Shown here: positions 51,911-58,840 of the stretch, piece by piece
Layout: the number at the start of each line of letters is the position of its first letter
How positions within the stretch are numbered: the first letter of the stretch is position 1
NCBI GenBank assembly: GCA_946811185.2
Contig: OX328106.1
Location: 8,040,777 to 8,104,776, forward strand
DNA from: Hippopus hippopus
Taxonomy: Eukaryota > Mollusca > Bivalvia > Cardiida > Cardiidae
DNA length: 64,000 nt
Direction of reading: 5' to 3'
Position numbers and translations under genes: made by a program
Notes under the pieces: model-generated
What the model was told of the DNA's origin: nothing
The model's database searches: none
The model's input: only the letters and a program-made list of their open reading frames with translations

Positions 51911-53639
51911 TTACCTCCCTTCCAGCAATCCTCATGATGCTTGTCTGTGTTCGCTACACTAAACATCACAAAAACCAGAGGAATAAAACGTTTTGGAAAT
52001 GTATTGTAAAAATTCATTACAATCTTATTTTGCCTAGAGAACAAGTAATAAACAGGCTCAGCCTTTTTCTTTACTATGCACTCTTCTTGCGTGTACCAAT
52101 TAACTCTTTACTGCCCAATCCAGACTTACCACGTCGCCTTGAAACGCTTTTAAAAATATTGAGGGTGTCACACTGAGTTTATGAAGCATAGAAAGTTTAA
52201 GTTTTAAATGGAGTTTAAGAGTAAAGGGTTATGCGTGTGTATGCGAAGGGTTAGGTAGAGTGATTGGGTACACTACATTAGGTTTAAAAGTTTAAATGTT
52301 GTATGAGCGTGAAGGGTATTGGGTGTGTGTTATTTTTGTGAAGGGTTAAATGGTCACCATGGTTAGTACTTGTTATGAATTGTGTTCACTGGTATGGCCA
52401 ATCAAAAAGGATTATTCTTGTCTCATGGTGCACGCGGATTGTGTGTATCGTGGGATCAAGCTAGGTTTTTGGGTATAAAATGAAGGGAGAACAAGCCTCT
52501 TCGGACAGACATTTTTTGGAAGGGTGGTGTGCGGACTTGGCTGGTTTGATTGTTTGATTGTGTGGGCGGGAAGGATATTTTTCTGGGGTGAGTCTTTGTT
52601 TTATTGTATTTGTAAATGTTGTTGTACTGAATTATAATTGTGTTGGTACTATGGTTTAGTGTATAGTATTTAGCAGTTTACAAGTAGAAACATTGTGAAA
52701 AAAGGTAACATTGTGATAAAAGGTATTTCGAATCATTGGTAAATACGTACAGTGAACTGAGAGATAATGTTGCCATAAGCAGTTTTCAGAAAACATTGTG
52801 AGGGAAGTTAAATGGAATTTATAATTATTATCATTTGATTGTTTTATGTGTATATATTTAATTCAGATGTATTCCTTTTGTGATAGGATCTTGGTATGTT
52901 TGTTATATTGTATTGATGGAACATTATTGGAAAAGGAGCCTTGTAAAATGAACTGTGAACTTAATATGACTTAATTGTTATCAGGTTGCTACATTGTTAC
53001 TGTAGCCTGGCTATCACATGGTTGGAGTGTTTGATGTAGATGAAAATACGTACAAGGCAGAGATAGGGTTCTGTTTCGCTGGTGGTGTGGATGCTACGTG
53101 GAGGGAGGTTGGTAACGTGGGAGTCAAACAAAAGATCGGGGGTCGCAGAGGCAGGAATAGATGTACACTTGTGGGAGAGAGGTTGGGTCTACAGGTGAAC
53201 GGCGCGACCATATGCTCTGGTAGATTGCTCTGGTAGATGGATATGAGTAGCCCCACCAGTAGTAAAGGACGCGTCAATACGGATCTGACAGGCCCCGTCA
53301 GATCCGTATTGTCACGTCCCTGTAGAGCCTACGCTACCTACCCTACAGAGAATTTGTCCTAGTTTGCCTACCCTGAAAGAATTTACATTATATAACTTCT
53401 ACAAAAAATGCCCAAAAAATACCCAAGGTCTCTACCCTGATACCCGGAGTGTCCATCGTCAGAATTCAAGATGGCGGACTTTTTGATGGCAAACTGGGTA
53501 CAAAACCCTCTCACGGTAGAGCCCGGGGTATTTTCATTGAGTTGGACTTAGACTTTTTTCTGCATCTATGGATTATTTCTCTCTCTAAAAGCCTGAGCAC
53601 TGAGTTGGACTTAGTCTTTTTCTGAGTTTTTTTTTTACT
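51911..53639. other. Stretch without recognised genes left of element 2
   Basis: A TATA box with initiator-like spacing (TATAAAATGAAGG, about 52477-52489) followed near 52590 by a GTGAGT donor could be a host promoter with a non-coding first exon, or part of an LTR. Overlapping short frames near 53014-53277 show no family. A hairpin lies at 53276-53315. I see no clear left terminus of element 2. Confidence 0.4.
53271..53320. repeat. Long imperfect hairpin left of element 2
   Basis: CAATACGGATCTGAC and GTCAGATCCGTATTG are exact complements with a loop of seven bases, extended by ACGCGT / CACGT. It may mark an element end or an unrelated palindrome. Confidence 0.7.
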
Positions 53640-53744
53640 CTCTGGAGTGTGGCTCTTTGGAGTGTAACTCTTAGGAGTGTAACTCTTCTAAAAGAAAGAA
53701 GTTTGACAATTTGAAAAAAGATAGAACTTTCGTGGTAGATGGTT

Positions 53745-53784
53745 AGTCCTGAAAAGGACTGTTGGGTTAGCTCTGAAAAGAGCT
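53745..53784 (-). promoter_or_regulatory. Two histone-type 3' stem-loops
   Basis: On the minus strand AGCTCTTTTCAGAGCT (53784-53769) and AGTCCTTTTCAGGACT (53760-53745) each form a 6-bp stem with a TTTC loop. They are followed by AACCCA and AACCATCT respectively, and then CGAAAG (53732-53727). They lie beyond an array of CGAAAG elements that follows the gene at 54028. Confidence 0.75.
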
Positions 53785-53818
53785 GTGACAATTTGAAGAA
53801 ATGACAACTTGAAGAAAG

Positions 53819-53960
53819 AACTTTCGTCTGACAGCTTGAAGATAGAACTTTCGTCTGACAACTTGAAGATAGAACTTTCGTCTGACAATTTGAAGAAATG
53901 ACAATTTGAAGAAAGATAGAACTTTCGTCTGACAATTTGAAGAAAGATAGAACTTTCGTG
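53819..53960 (-). repeat. Array of CGAAAG (U7-target-like) elements
   Basis: Five copies of ACGAAAGTTCT (CTTTCGT on the plus strand at 53821, 53848, 53875, 53922, 53953), with TTCAAATTGTC-type spacers. The purine core resembles the histone downstream element that pairs with U7 snRNA. Confidence 0.6.
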
Positions 53961-53970
53961 GTAGATGGTT

Positions 53971-54008
53971 AGCCCTGAAAAGGGCTGTTGGGTGGTCCTA
54001 AAAGGACC
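53971..54008 (-). promoter_or_regulatory. Histone-type 3' stem-loops after the 73-residue gene
   Basis: Twenty nt after the stop at 54028, GGTCCTTTTAGGACC (54008-53994; loop shortened by one base) is followed by ACCCA. Then AGCCCTTTTCAGGGCT (53986-53971) is followed by AACCATCT and ACGAAAG at 53960-53953. Order and spacing copy those of replication-dependent histone mRNAs. Confidence 0.8.
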
Positions 54009-54027
54009 TGGTTTGGAGGTTGTGTTT

Positions 54028-54249
54028 TTAAGCACAACCTCCAACCTTTCTGCAGGCTGGGCAGCTACTCGCCGCCCGCCTCTTCAATCTCTTCAGTTGC
54101 TGCTCATTTAAATCAAACTTCAGCGAGAACGGTGCCTCGTTGTCATCGTCCCAATTCTCCGTCTCCGGCACAACAAACTCCTTCTTCTTCTTCTTTGCGG
54201 GTAGTAGTGCAAGCTCCCAAAAGTCCATGTCTTTAAGTGAGCACTCCAT
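54028..54249 (-). CDS. Small lysine-rich protein ending in a cysteine motif
   Basis: 73 residues from ATG 54249. It has an acidic-hydrophobic start, KKKKKE at about 20-25, an acidic stretch (NWDDDNEAP), a basic helix (QQLKRLKRRAA) and the end CPACRKVGGCA. The next gene also ends in a CPxC...GC motif. A TATA box lies at 54303-54296 on the minus strand, followed by CCCAGCGTTATTT. The histone-type stem-loop begins 20 nt after the stop. No family is recognised; a small core or regulatory protein is possible. Confidence 0.6.
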   Translation of the reverse strand: MECSLKDMDFWELALLPAKKKKKEFVVPETENWDDDNEAPFSLKFDLNEQQLKRLKRRAASSCPACRKVGGCA

Positions 54250-54274
54250 ATTACAGCAACTCGAAGAAAATGAA

Positions 54275-54303
54275 CAATGTGCGGGAAATAACGCTGGGTT
54301 TTA
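54275..54303 (-). promoter_or_regulatory. TATA promoter block of the 73-residue gene
   Basis: Minus strand TATAAAACCCAGCGTTATTT, about 50 nt before the start codon. The same block precedes genes at 57300 (plus), the one near 57040 (minus) and the unseen gene right of 64000. Confidence 0.75.
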
Positions 54304-54606
54304 TAGCTTTTCAGACGGATTGAACTAGTTGACCCATGACGTCATTTTCTCCTATGTTTTTCCCGCGTCGGCGTTTCATGCTGTTTTGGCTCCAAATTAA
54401 TGTTGTCCAATCAGAATCACCGTTTTATTTCTAATACTAAATGTTTTATTGTTGACCAACCCGTGGTTTTGTTACATTTTTTCTTGTTCGGGTCAGAAAA
54501 AACTAGAGTTTGACTATTCTATGACTTTTTTGATTGTAAATCTTTTGAGTTTTGACAATTTTGAAGAAATGACAATTTGAAGATAGAACTTTCGTGGTAG
54601 ATGGGT

Positions 54607-54622
54607 AGCCCTGAAAAGGGCT
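54607..54622 (-). promoter_or_regulatory. Histone-type 3' stem-loop after the 101-residue gene
   Basis: AGCCCTTTTCAGGGCT on the minus strand, 52 nt after the stop codon, followed directly by ACCCATCTACCACGAAAGTT: the ACCCA tail and a purine element at the spacing expected of a histone 3' end. Confidence 0.82.
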
Positions 54623-54673
54623 GTTTTGTTTTGGAGGCTATGTTTTTTCGTCTCACGTTGTTTTTTTTCCACT

Positions 54674-54979
54674 TTAATGGTAGCATCCGAAATTCGCTTG
54701 GCAAATGGGGCATGCTTCAACTCTTTTTCTGATCACCATTGCCCCATTATCGAAAGTAATCTTCCTCCCAAATTCGATATCAACCAAAATGACATCCGGT
54801 GTTGTCTTTAAAAATAGTTGAACTAATCTTTCGCCGAGATCTTTGTATGGGTGTGTTATACGTTGTAGTTGGTTTTGTTCCTCCTCTCCTACGAAATGAG
54901 TGTTTAGTTGTAATAACTGTTGACCTGCATTTAGATATTCTTGGAGAGCCTCACGTAGTTGATAATTTATCTCTTCCAT
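54674..54979 (-). CDS. Small protein with C-terminal CPxC motif
   Basis: 101 residues from ATG 54979. A helical N-terminal half (MEEINYQLREALQEYLNAGQ) is followed by a beta-like segment (DVILVDIEFGRKITFDNGAM) and the end VEACPICQANFGCYH. The last part parallels CPACRKVGGCA in the neighbouring gene and suggests a metal-binding or disulfide tail. Its upstream block (54985-55080) is the repeated promoter without a TATA box. Unknown family. Confidence 0.6.
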   Translation of the reverse strand: MEEINYQLREALQEYLNAGQQLLQLNTHFVGEEEQNQLQRITHPYKDLGERLVQLFLKTTPDVILVDIEFGRKITFDNGAMVIRKRVEACPICQANFGCYH

Positions 54980-54984
54980 ATTGA

Positions 54985-55160
54985 TATTGCTTCCGAATAT
55001 TAATACTGCTTTTGAAGTGATCGTTAGCTGAGAGTCAAAGAAATGGTGATTGTATGAAAATTTTTAAAGAGCACGGACCTGGCGGAAAGCACATACATTT
55101 TTTCCCATGCTACGTTTCATGCTAATATAGCAAAAAATATAGACAGAACAAGTCTTGGGG
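54985..55160 (-). promoter_or_regulatory. Shared promoter block, TATA-less version, first copy
   Basis: It matches the block at the right end of the window (63780-64000, other strand) except that 37 bp, including TATAAAGCCCAGCGTT, are absent. The gap is bounded by the direct repeat ATTTTCA, as expected for a slippage deletion. Confidence 0.7.
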
Positions 55161-55262
55161 AAAAACAGAATGACTCTTTGGAGTGTAACTCTTCTAAAAG
55201 AAAGAAGTTTGACAATTTGAAGAAATGACAATTTGAAGATAGAACTTTCGTGGTAAATGGTT

Positions 55263-55326
55263 AGTCCTGAAAAGGACTGTTGGGTTAGCTCTGAAAAGAA
55301 CTGTTGGGTTAGCCCAGAAAAGGACT
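55263..55326 (-). promoter_or_regulatory. Three tandem histone-type stem-loops after the first coiled-coil gene
   Basis: Minus strand: AGTCCTTTTCTGGGCT (55326-55311, 24 nt after the stop, weaker stem), AGTTCTTTTCAGAGCT (55302-55287) and AGTCCTTTTCAGGACT (55278-55263). Each is followed by AACCCA or AACCATTT; the last is followed by ACCACGAAAGTTC. Confidence 0.8.
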
Positions 55327-55349
55327 TTTTTGGAGGCTGTGTTTTTTCT

Positions 55350-55946
55350 CTACCGACAGCTTTTCTTTGGCTTTTTCGGGATCTTGAAATCAACGTGATT
55401 ATCAATGTTTTTCCCGTATTTGCCCTGGCCTGTCATTATTGGTGTAATCGGCTTTTGATCAACTCGCTGTTTCTTTTGGAGATGACTATCGTCTTCCTCA
55501 GATTTCCGTTTTGTTGTTTTTCTTGGTTGTTTTTCCTCTGGTTGTTTTTTCTTTGGCTGATTTTCCTTCACAACAGTTACGATAGAGTCCACTAACTTGT
55601 GAAGATTGGTTTTATCAAAGTCAAACTCCACAGGGATCTTCACAAGAACTGTTGAAATGCACTGACCCTGTTGGCGTAGTGCCTCGATATTTTTACTGAG
55701 CTGCTCGGTGTTTGTGTTTAAAGTTTTAATCTCCTCCAAATGCCTGTTTAAAGTCTCCAGTTGTTCTAAGATCCGAGTCATCATGGCATCTTGTTTTAAA
55801 TTTAACTGTTTCATCTCTTCACAAATGTTGTCCAACACCGTCGGTGGATTGATGATTGTTGAATTTATAACTGATGAAAGAAAGTCTCCATTGTTTTCCA
55901 CTGGTGGGAAATCGTCCAAGTTGATTTCATCTAAGTTGTGCTTCAT
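55350..55946 (-). CDS. Coiled-coil protein with basic tail, copy 1
   Basis: 198 residues from ATG 55946. Residues about 40-95 are a heptad-type coiled coil (CEEMKQLNLKQDAMM, LEQLETLNRHLEEIKTLN). A short globular part (VKIPVEFDFDKTNLHKLVD) comes next, then a Lys-rich tail (QPKKKQPEEKQPRKTTKRK, KIPKKPKKSCR). It could be an oligomeric DNA-binding or virion core protein. The gene is duplicated in tandem at 56336, which suggests dosage matters. Unknown family. Confidence 0.68.
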   Translation of the reverse strand: MKHNLDEINLDDFPPVENNGDFLSSVINSTIINPPTVLDNICEEMKQLNLKQDAMMTRILEQLETLNRHLEEIKTLNTNTEQLSKNIEALRQQGQCISTVLVKIPVEFDFDKTNLHKLVDSIVTVVKENQPKKKQPEEKQPRKTTKRKSEEDDSHLQKKQRVDQKPITPIMTGQGKYGKNIDNHVDFKIPKKPKKSCR

Positions 55947-55974
55947 ATTTAAACTGCTTCCGAATATTGATACT

Positions 55975-56150
55975 GCTTTCTAATATTGATACTGCTTTCG
56001 AAGTGATCGTTAGCTGACGGTCAAAGAAATGGTGATTGTATGAAAATTTTTAAAGAGCACGGACCTGGTGGAAAGCACATACATTTTTTCTCATGCTACG
56101 TTTCATGCTAATATAGCAAAAAATATAGACAGAACAAGTCTTGGGGAAAA
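55975..56150 (-). promoter_or_regulatory. Shared promoter block, TATA-less version, second copy
   Basis: Same as 54985-55160 and with the same 37-bp absence. It lies upstream of the first coiled-coil gene. Confidence 0.7.
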
Positions 56151-56248
56151 ACAGAATGACTCTTTGGAGTGTAACTCTTCTAAAAGAAAGAAGTTTGACA
56201 ATTTGAAGAAATGACAATTTGAAGATAGAACTTTCGTGGTAAATGGTT

Positions 56249-56312
56249 AGTCCTAAAAAGGACTGTTGGGTTAGCTCTGAAAAGAACTGTTGGGTTAGCC
56301 CAGAAAAGGACT
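56249..56312 (-). promoter_or_regulatory. Three tandem histone-type stem-loops after the second coiled-coil gene
   Basis: Minus strand: AGTCCTTTTCTGGGCT (56312-56297), AGTTCTTTTCAGAGCT (56288-56273) and AGTCCTTTTTAGGACT (56264-56249), each with an AACC tail, then ACCACGAAAGTTC. In the last one the loop is TTTT instead of TTTC. Confidence 0.8.
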
Positions 56313-56335
56313 GTTTTGGAGGCTGTGTTTTTTCT

Positions 56336-56932
56336 CTACCGACAGCTTTTCTTTGGCTTTTTCGGGATCTTGAAATCAACGTGATTATCAATGTTTTTCC
56401 CGTATTTGCCCTGGCCTGTCATTATTGGTGTAGTTGGCTTTTGATCAACTCGCTGTTTCTTGTGGAGATGACTATCGTCTTCCTCAGATTTCCGTTTTGT
56501 TGTTTTTCTTGGTTGTTTTTCCTCTGGTTGTTTTTTCTTTGGCTGATTTTTCTTCACAACAGTTACGATAGAGTCCACTAACTTGTGAAGATTGGTTTTA
56601 TCAAAGTCAAACTCCACAGGGATCTTCACAGGAACTGTTGAAATGCACTGACCCTGTTGGCGTAGTGCCTCGATATTTTTACTGAGCTGCTCGGTGTTTG
56701 TGTTTAAAGTTTTAATCTCCTCCAAATGCCTGTTTAAAGTCTCCAGTTGTTCTAAGATCCGAGTCATCATGGCATCTTGTTTTGAATTTAACTGTTTCAT
56801 CTCTTCACAATTGTTGTCCAACACCGTCGGTGGATTGATGATTGTCGAATTTATAACTGATGAAAGAACGTCTCCATTGTTTTCCACTGGTGGGAAATCG
56901 TCCAAGTTGATTTCATCTAAGTTGTGCTTCAT
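56336..56932 (-). CDS. Coiled-coil protein with basic tail, copy 2
   Basis: 198 residues, differing from copy 1 at about ten positions (for example DVLSSV for DFLSSV and NSKQDAMM for NLKQDAMM), with no gap. Equal length and an open frame suggest both copies are or were under selection. Upstream (56960-57060) is the promoter block with a TATA box (minus strand TATAAAAAACCCGGTGTT). Confidence 0.68.
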   Translation of the reverse strand: MKHNLDEINLDDFPPVENNGDVLSSVINSTIINPPTVLDNNCEEMKQLNSKQDAMMTRILEQLETLNRHLEEIKTLNTNTEQLSKNIEALRQQGQCISTVPVKIPVEFDFDKTNLHKLVDSIVTVVKKNQPKKKQPEEKQPRKTTKRKSEEDDSHLHKKQRVDQKPTTPIMTGQGKYGKNIDNHVDFKIPKKPKKSCR

Positions 56933-57014
56933 ATTTAAACTGCTTCCGAATATTGATACTGCTTTCTAATATTGATACTGCTTTCGAAGTGATCGTTAGC
57001 TGAGAGTCAAAGAA

Positions 57015-57052
57015 ATGATGATTGTATAAAAATAACACCGGGTTTTTTATAC
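57015..57052 (-). promoter_or_regulatory. TATA promoter block of the second coiled-coil gene
   Basis: Minus strand TATAAAAAACCCGGTGTTAT then TTTTATACAATCATC. It is the same block as at 54275-54303 and 63913-63950, with the TATA box kept. Confidence 0.7.
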
Positions 57053-57254
57053 GTTTACAGAGGATTGAAAATTTAAGAGCGCGGACCTGGCGCGAAACAC
57101 CAGGATTGTACTGTGTGACACTGAATTAGGAGTGGTGAAAAAACACCGATATAACCATCGATTTAATTTGACAATGTTAATGAAACGCCGACGCGGGAAA
57201 AACATAGGAGAAAATGACGTCATGAGTCAAGCAGTTCAATCCTCCTGTAAAGCT

Positions 57255-57285
57255 ATAAAACCTGGCGATATTTTTACATAAAATC
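57255..57285 (+). promoter_or_regulatory. TATA promoter block of the 68-residue gene
   Basis: Plus strand TATAAAACCTGGCGATATTT then TTACATAAAATCA, about 45 nt before the start codon at 57300. Confidence 0.7.
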
Positions 57286-57299
57286 ATATTTGTTCCAGG

Positions 57300-57506
57300 A
57301 TGGTTCGAATTCTTGTGTGCCCTCACTGCGCAAGCAGATGCCAGATAGAGTGTGGGAAATGTTTTGCCATACTTGAGTATCTTGGACAGAAACATAACTG
57401 TCCAGATCCAGATGAAGGATTTTACGATAATGATGAAGGTTCATCGACTTGTTGCGAACACTGTGGGTGTGAAATCATCCCAGTGGATCAGGCGGAGGAG
57501 TCGTAG
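57300..57506 (+). CDS. Small cysteine-rich (zinc-ribbon-like) protein
   Basis: 68 residues from ATG 57300. The cysteine pairs CPHC, CGKC and CCEHCGC suggest one or two zinc sites; the middle is acidic (CPDPDEGFYDNDEG). Own TATA box upstream; a histone-type stem-loop begins 33 nt after the stop. It is the only stem-loop gene on the plus strand in view, and its stem-loop is on the plus strand too. Function unknown. Confidence 0.6.
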   Translation: MVRILVCPHCASRCQIECGKCFAILEYLGQKHNCPDPDEGFYDNDEGSSTCCEHCGCEIIPVDQAEES

Positions 57507-57538
57507 AGCTCGATGTTGTCGTGAAATCCTTTTTAAAA

Positions 57539-57554
57539 AGCCCTTTTCAGGGCT
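57539..57554 (+). promoter_or_regulatory. Histone-type 3' stem-loop after the 68-residue gene
   Basis: Plus strand AGCCCTTTTCAGGGCT, then AACCATCTACCACGAAAGAT. The orientation follows the gene, opposite to all other stem-loops in the element, which argues for a transcript-level signal rather than a random palindrome. Confidence 0.85.
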
Positions 57555-57660
57555 AACCATCTACCACGAAAGATCTTTCTTTTCAAATTGTCAAAAACTT
57601 AAAAGACTTACAGTCAAAACTAGAAAAAAGTCAAAACTAGAAGTAATTAATTTTATGTTT

Positions 57661-57666
57661 TTTATT
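57661..57666 (-). terminator. AATAAA signal after the zinc-knuckle gene
   Basis: TTTATT on the plus strand gives AATAAA on the minus strand, about 165 nt after the stop codon at 57830. No histone-type stem-loop follows this gene. Confidence 0.5.
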
Positions 57667-57829
57667 TTCAAAAGAACTTATGTACAATGAAAAATCAAGT
57701 CATGAACTGTAAAAGACAAAAATGAATGAACTGTAAAGACAAAATTGAATGAATTGTAAAGACAAAAATAAATGAAAAAATCAAGTCAGTCTTTTTTGTT
57801 TAAATTCAATATTGTGTTGAAATCTTTTT

Positions 57830-58681
57830 TCACTCAGTATGTTTTCTTTTTTTCTTCGGAATGTCAGATTCACATTTGGTTTTACGTTTTCTTTTCCTTT
57901 CGTTGTTTTTTAATACCATATCTGGACAGATTTTACCCTTGTGTTTTGTTGATTTGCAAAAGAAACAGTTCTTTGTTACTCGTTTTCTCTTCTTTTCGTT
58001 GTTTTGCTGTTTTTCCTCTCCGTACGAGCAACCCGGTTCTGCAGAAAATTCGTTGTTTTTTAGGTCCAAAGTTTGTTGTTTTCTTAGATTATCATTTGTG
58101 GATATTTTTTTCTCTGCCTGTTCTGTTATTTTGCAGATTTCTGAATCGCTGATATCCATTGTGTCGGACTGTATGTCTACGGTCTGAGTTTCAATGGATG
58201 ATGTAGCTTGTGGTGAACTTTTTTTCCATGTATTTTCACTGCGGAATGAATTTAGTGTCCCGACGAATTTCATATGTTGGAGAGCGGTACTGTTGTAAAA
58301 CGATGGTGAAATTTCGATGTCATGACTGTGTGGATTCACGTAGACAAAAACAAATGTTCCTATCTGATTTTCTTTTTCTGGACATTCTTTGGCCCAATGT
58401 CCTGCTTCGTTGCATGTAAAACAAATATTTGTTCTCTCACCATTCACCCCATATCGTTTGTCGATCGTCGCTTGATCCAAAACTCTGTATCTGGTAGTAC
58501 GGTAAACATCTTTTTCTTCTAAATGTTGGTGGGATAAAAATGATCCCACGTAGTTTCCGATATGTTTAACATGATACTTTGATGGTATATTGCTGATCTC
58601 ATAATCGTAGGTGTATGGATTAACATACAGATGCATCCTCTTTCTAAGTGGTGATGTATTTTGCAACTTGAACTCGCTCAT
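57830..58681 (-). CDS. Two-zinc-knuckle protein with an internal repeat
   Basis: 283 residues from ATG 58681. There are two CX2CX4HX4C knuckles: CFTCNEAGHWAKEC (about 87-100) and CFFCKSTKHKGKIC (about 238-251). The region around the first knuckle holds an internal repeat: YVNPYTYDYEIS..HIGNYVGSF (about 19-49) and YVNPHSHDIEIS..FVGTLNSF (about 114-146). The C-terminus is very basic (KKRKR, ERKRKRKTK, PKKKRKH) and looks like a nuclear localisation signal. It is likely a single-strand nucleic-acid-binding protein for replication or packaging. It shares a divergent promoter region with PolB. Confidence 0.72.
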   Translation of the reverse strand: MSEFKLQNTSPLRKRMHLYVNPYTYDYEISNIPSKYHVKHIGNYVGSFLSHQHLEEKDVYRTTRYRVLDQATIDKRYGVNGERTNICFTCNEAGHWAKECPEKENQIGTFVFVYVNPHSHDIEISPSFYNSTALQHMKFVGTLNSFRSENTWKKSSPQATSSIETQTVDIQSDTMDISDSEICKITEQAEKKISTNDNLRKQQTLDLKNNEFSAEPGCSYGEEKQQNNEKKRKRVTKNCFFCKSTKHKGKICPDMVLKNNERKRKRKTKCESDIPKKKRKHTE

Positions 58682-58840
58682 ATTCTTTTATCAACTGTAC
58701 TGTCTGAGATTGAGCAGAAGAATGATTAGATTTTCACAACAGTTGTCTCTATTTATACACTGTTGCAACGGAGAGGATATATAAATTGTTAGTTTTTTCT
58801 CACTTTCTGCATTATTGTCTTTTCACTCAGAGCTAAAACG
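58682..58840. promoter_or_regulatory. Divergent promoter between zinc-knuckle gene and PolB
   Basis: TATAAATAG on the minus strand (58757-58749) faces the zinc-knuckle gene, and TATATAAA on the plus strand (58778-58785) faces PolB. The CCAGCGTTATTT block of the stem-loop genes is absent, which suggests separate control. Confidence 0.6.

Larger units (their letters stand above)
54990..55970. repeat. 986-bp tandem duplication unit, first copy
   Basis: Unit = TATA-less promoter block, 3' signals and coiled-coil gene; the second copy is about 55975-56955. The copies differ by a small number of substitutions. Confidence 0.9.
55975..56955. repeat. 986-bp tandem duplication unit, second copy
   Basis: Second copy of 54990-55970 in the same orientation. 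Confidence 0.9.

Noticed and set aside
53014..53277. Protein genes on either strand near 53.0-53.3 kb
   Set aside because: Overlapping antisense frames of similar length, no motif, no promoter or 3' signal of the element-2 type.
53585..54044. Overlapping frames of 116 and 118 codons with SSCQTKVL-type repeats
   Set aside because: The repeats come from the CGAAAG/stem-loop DNA array, not from a protein; no start signal.
53971..57554. Stem-loops of element 2 as bacterial-type terminators
   Set aside because: The context is eukaryotic (TATA boxes, AATAAA), there is no T-run after the hairpins, and the loop and tail match histone 3' ends better.
57830..58681. Zinc-knuckle protein as a retrotransposon gag gene
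   Set aside because: No reverse transcriptase, protease or LTR lies nearby, and it shares a divergent promoter region with PolB.
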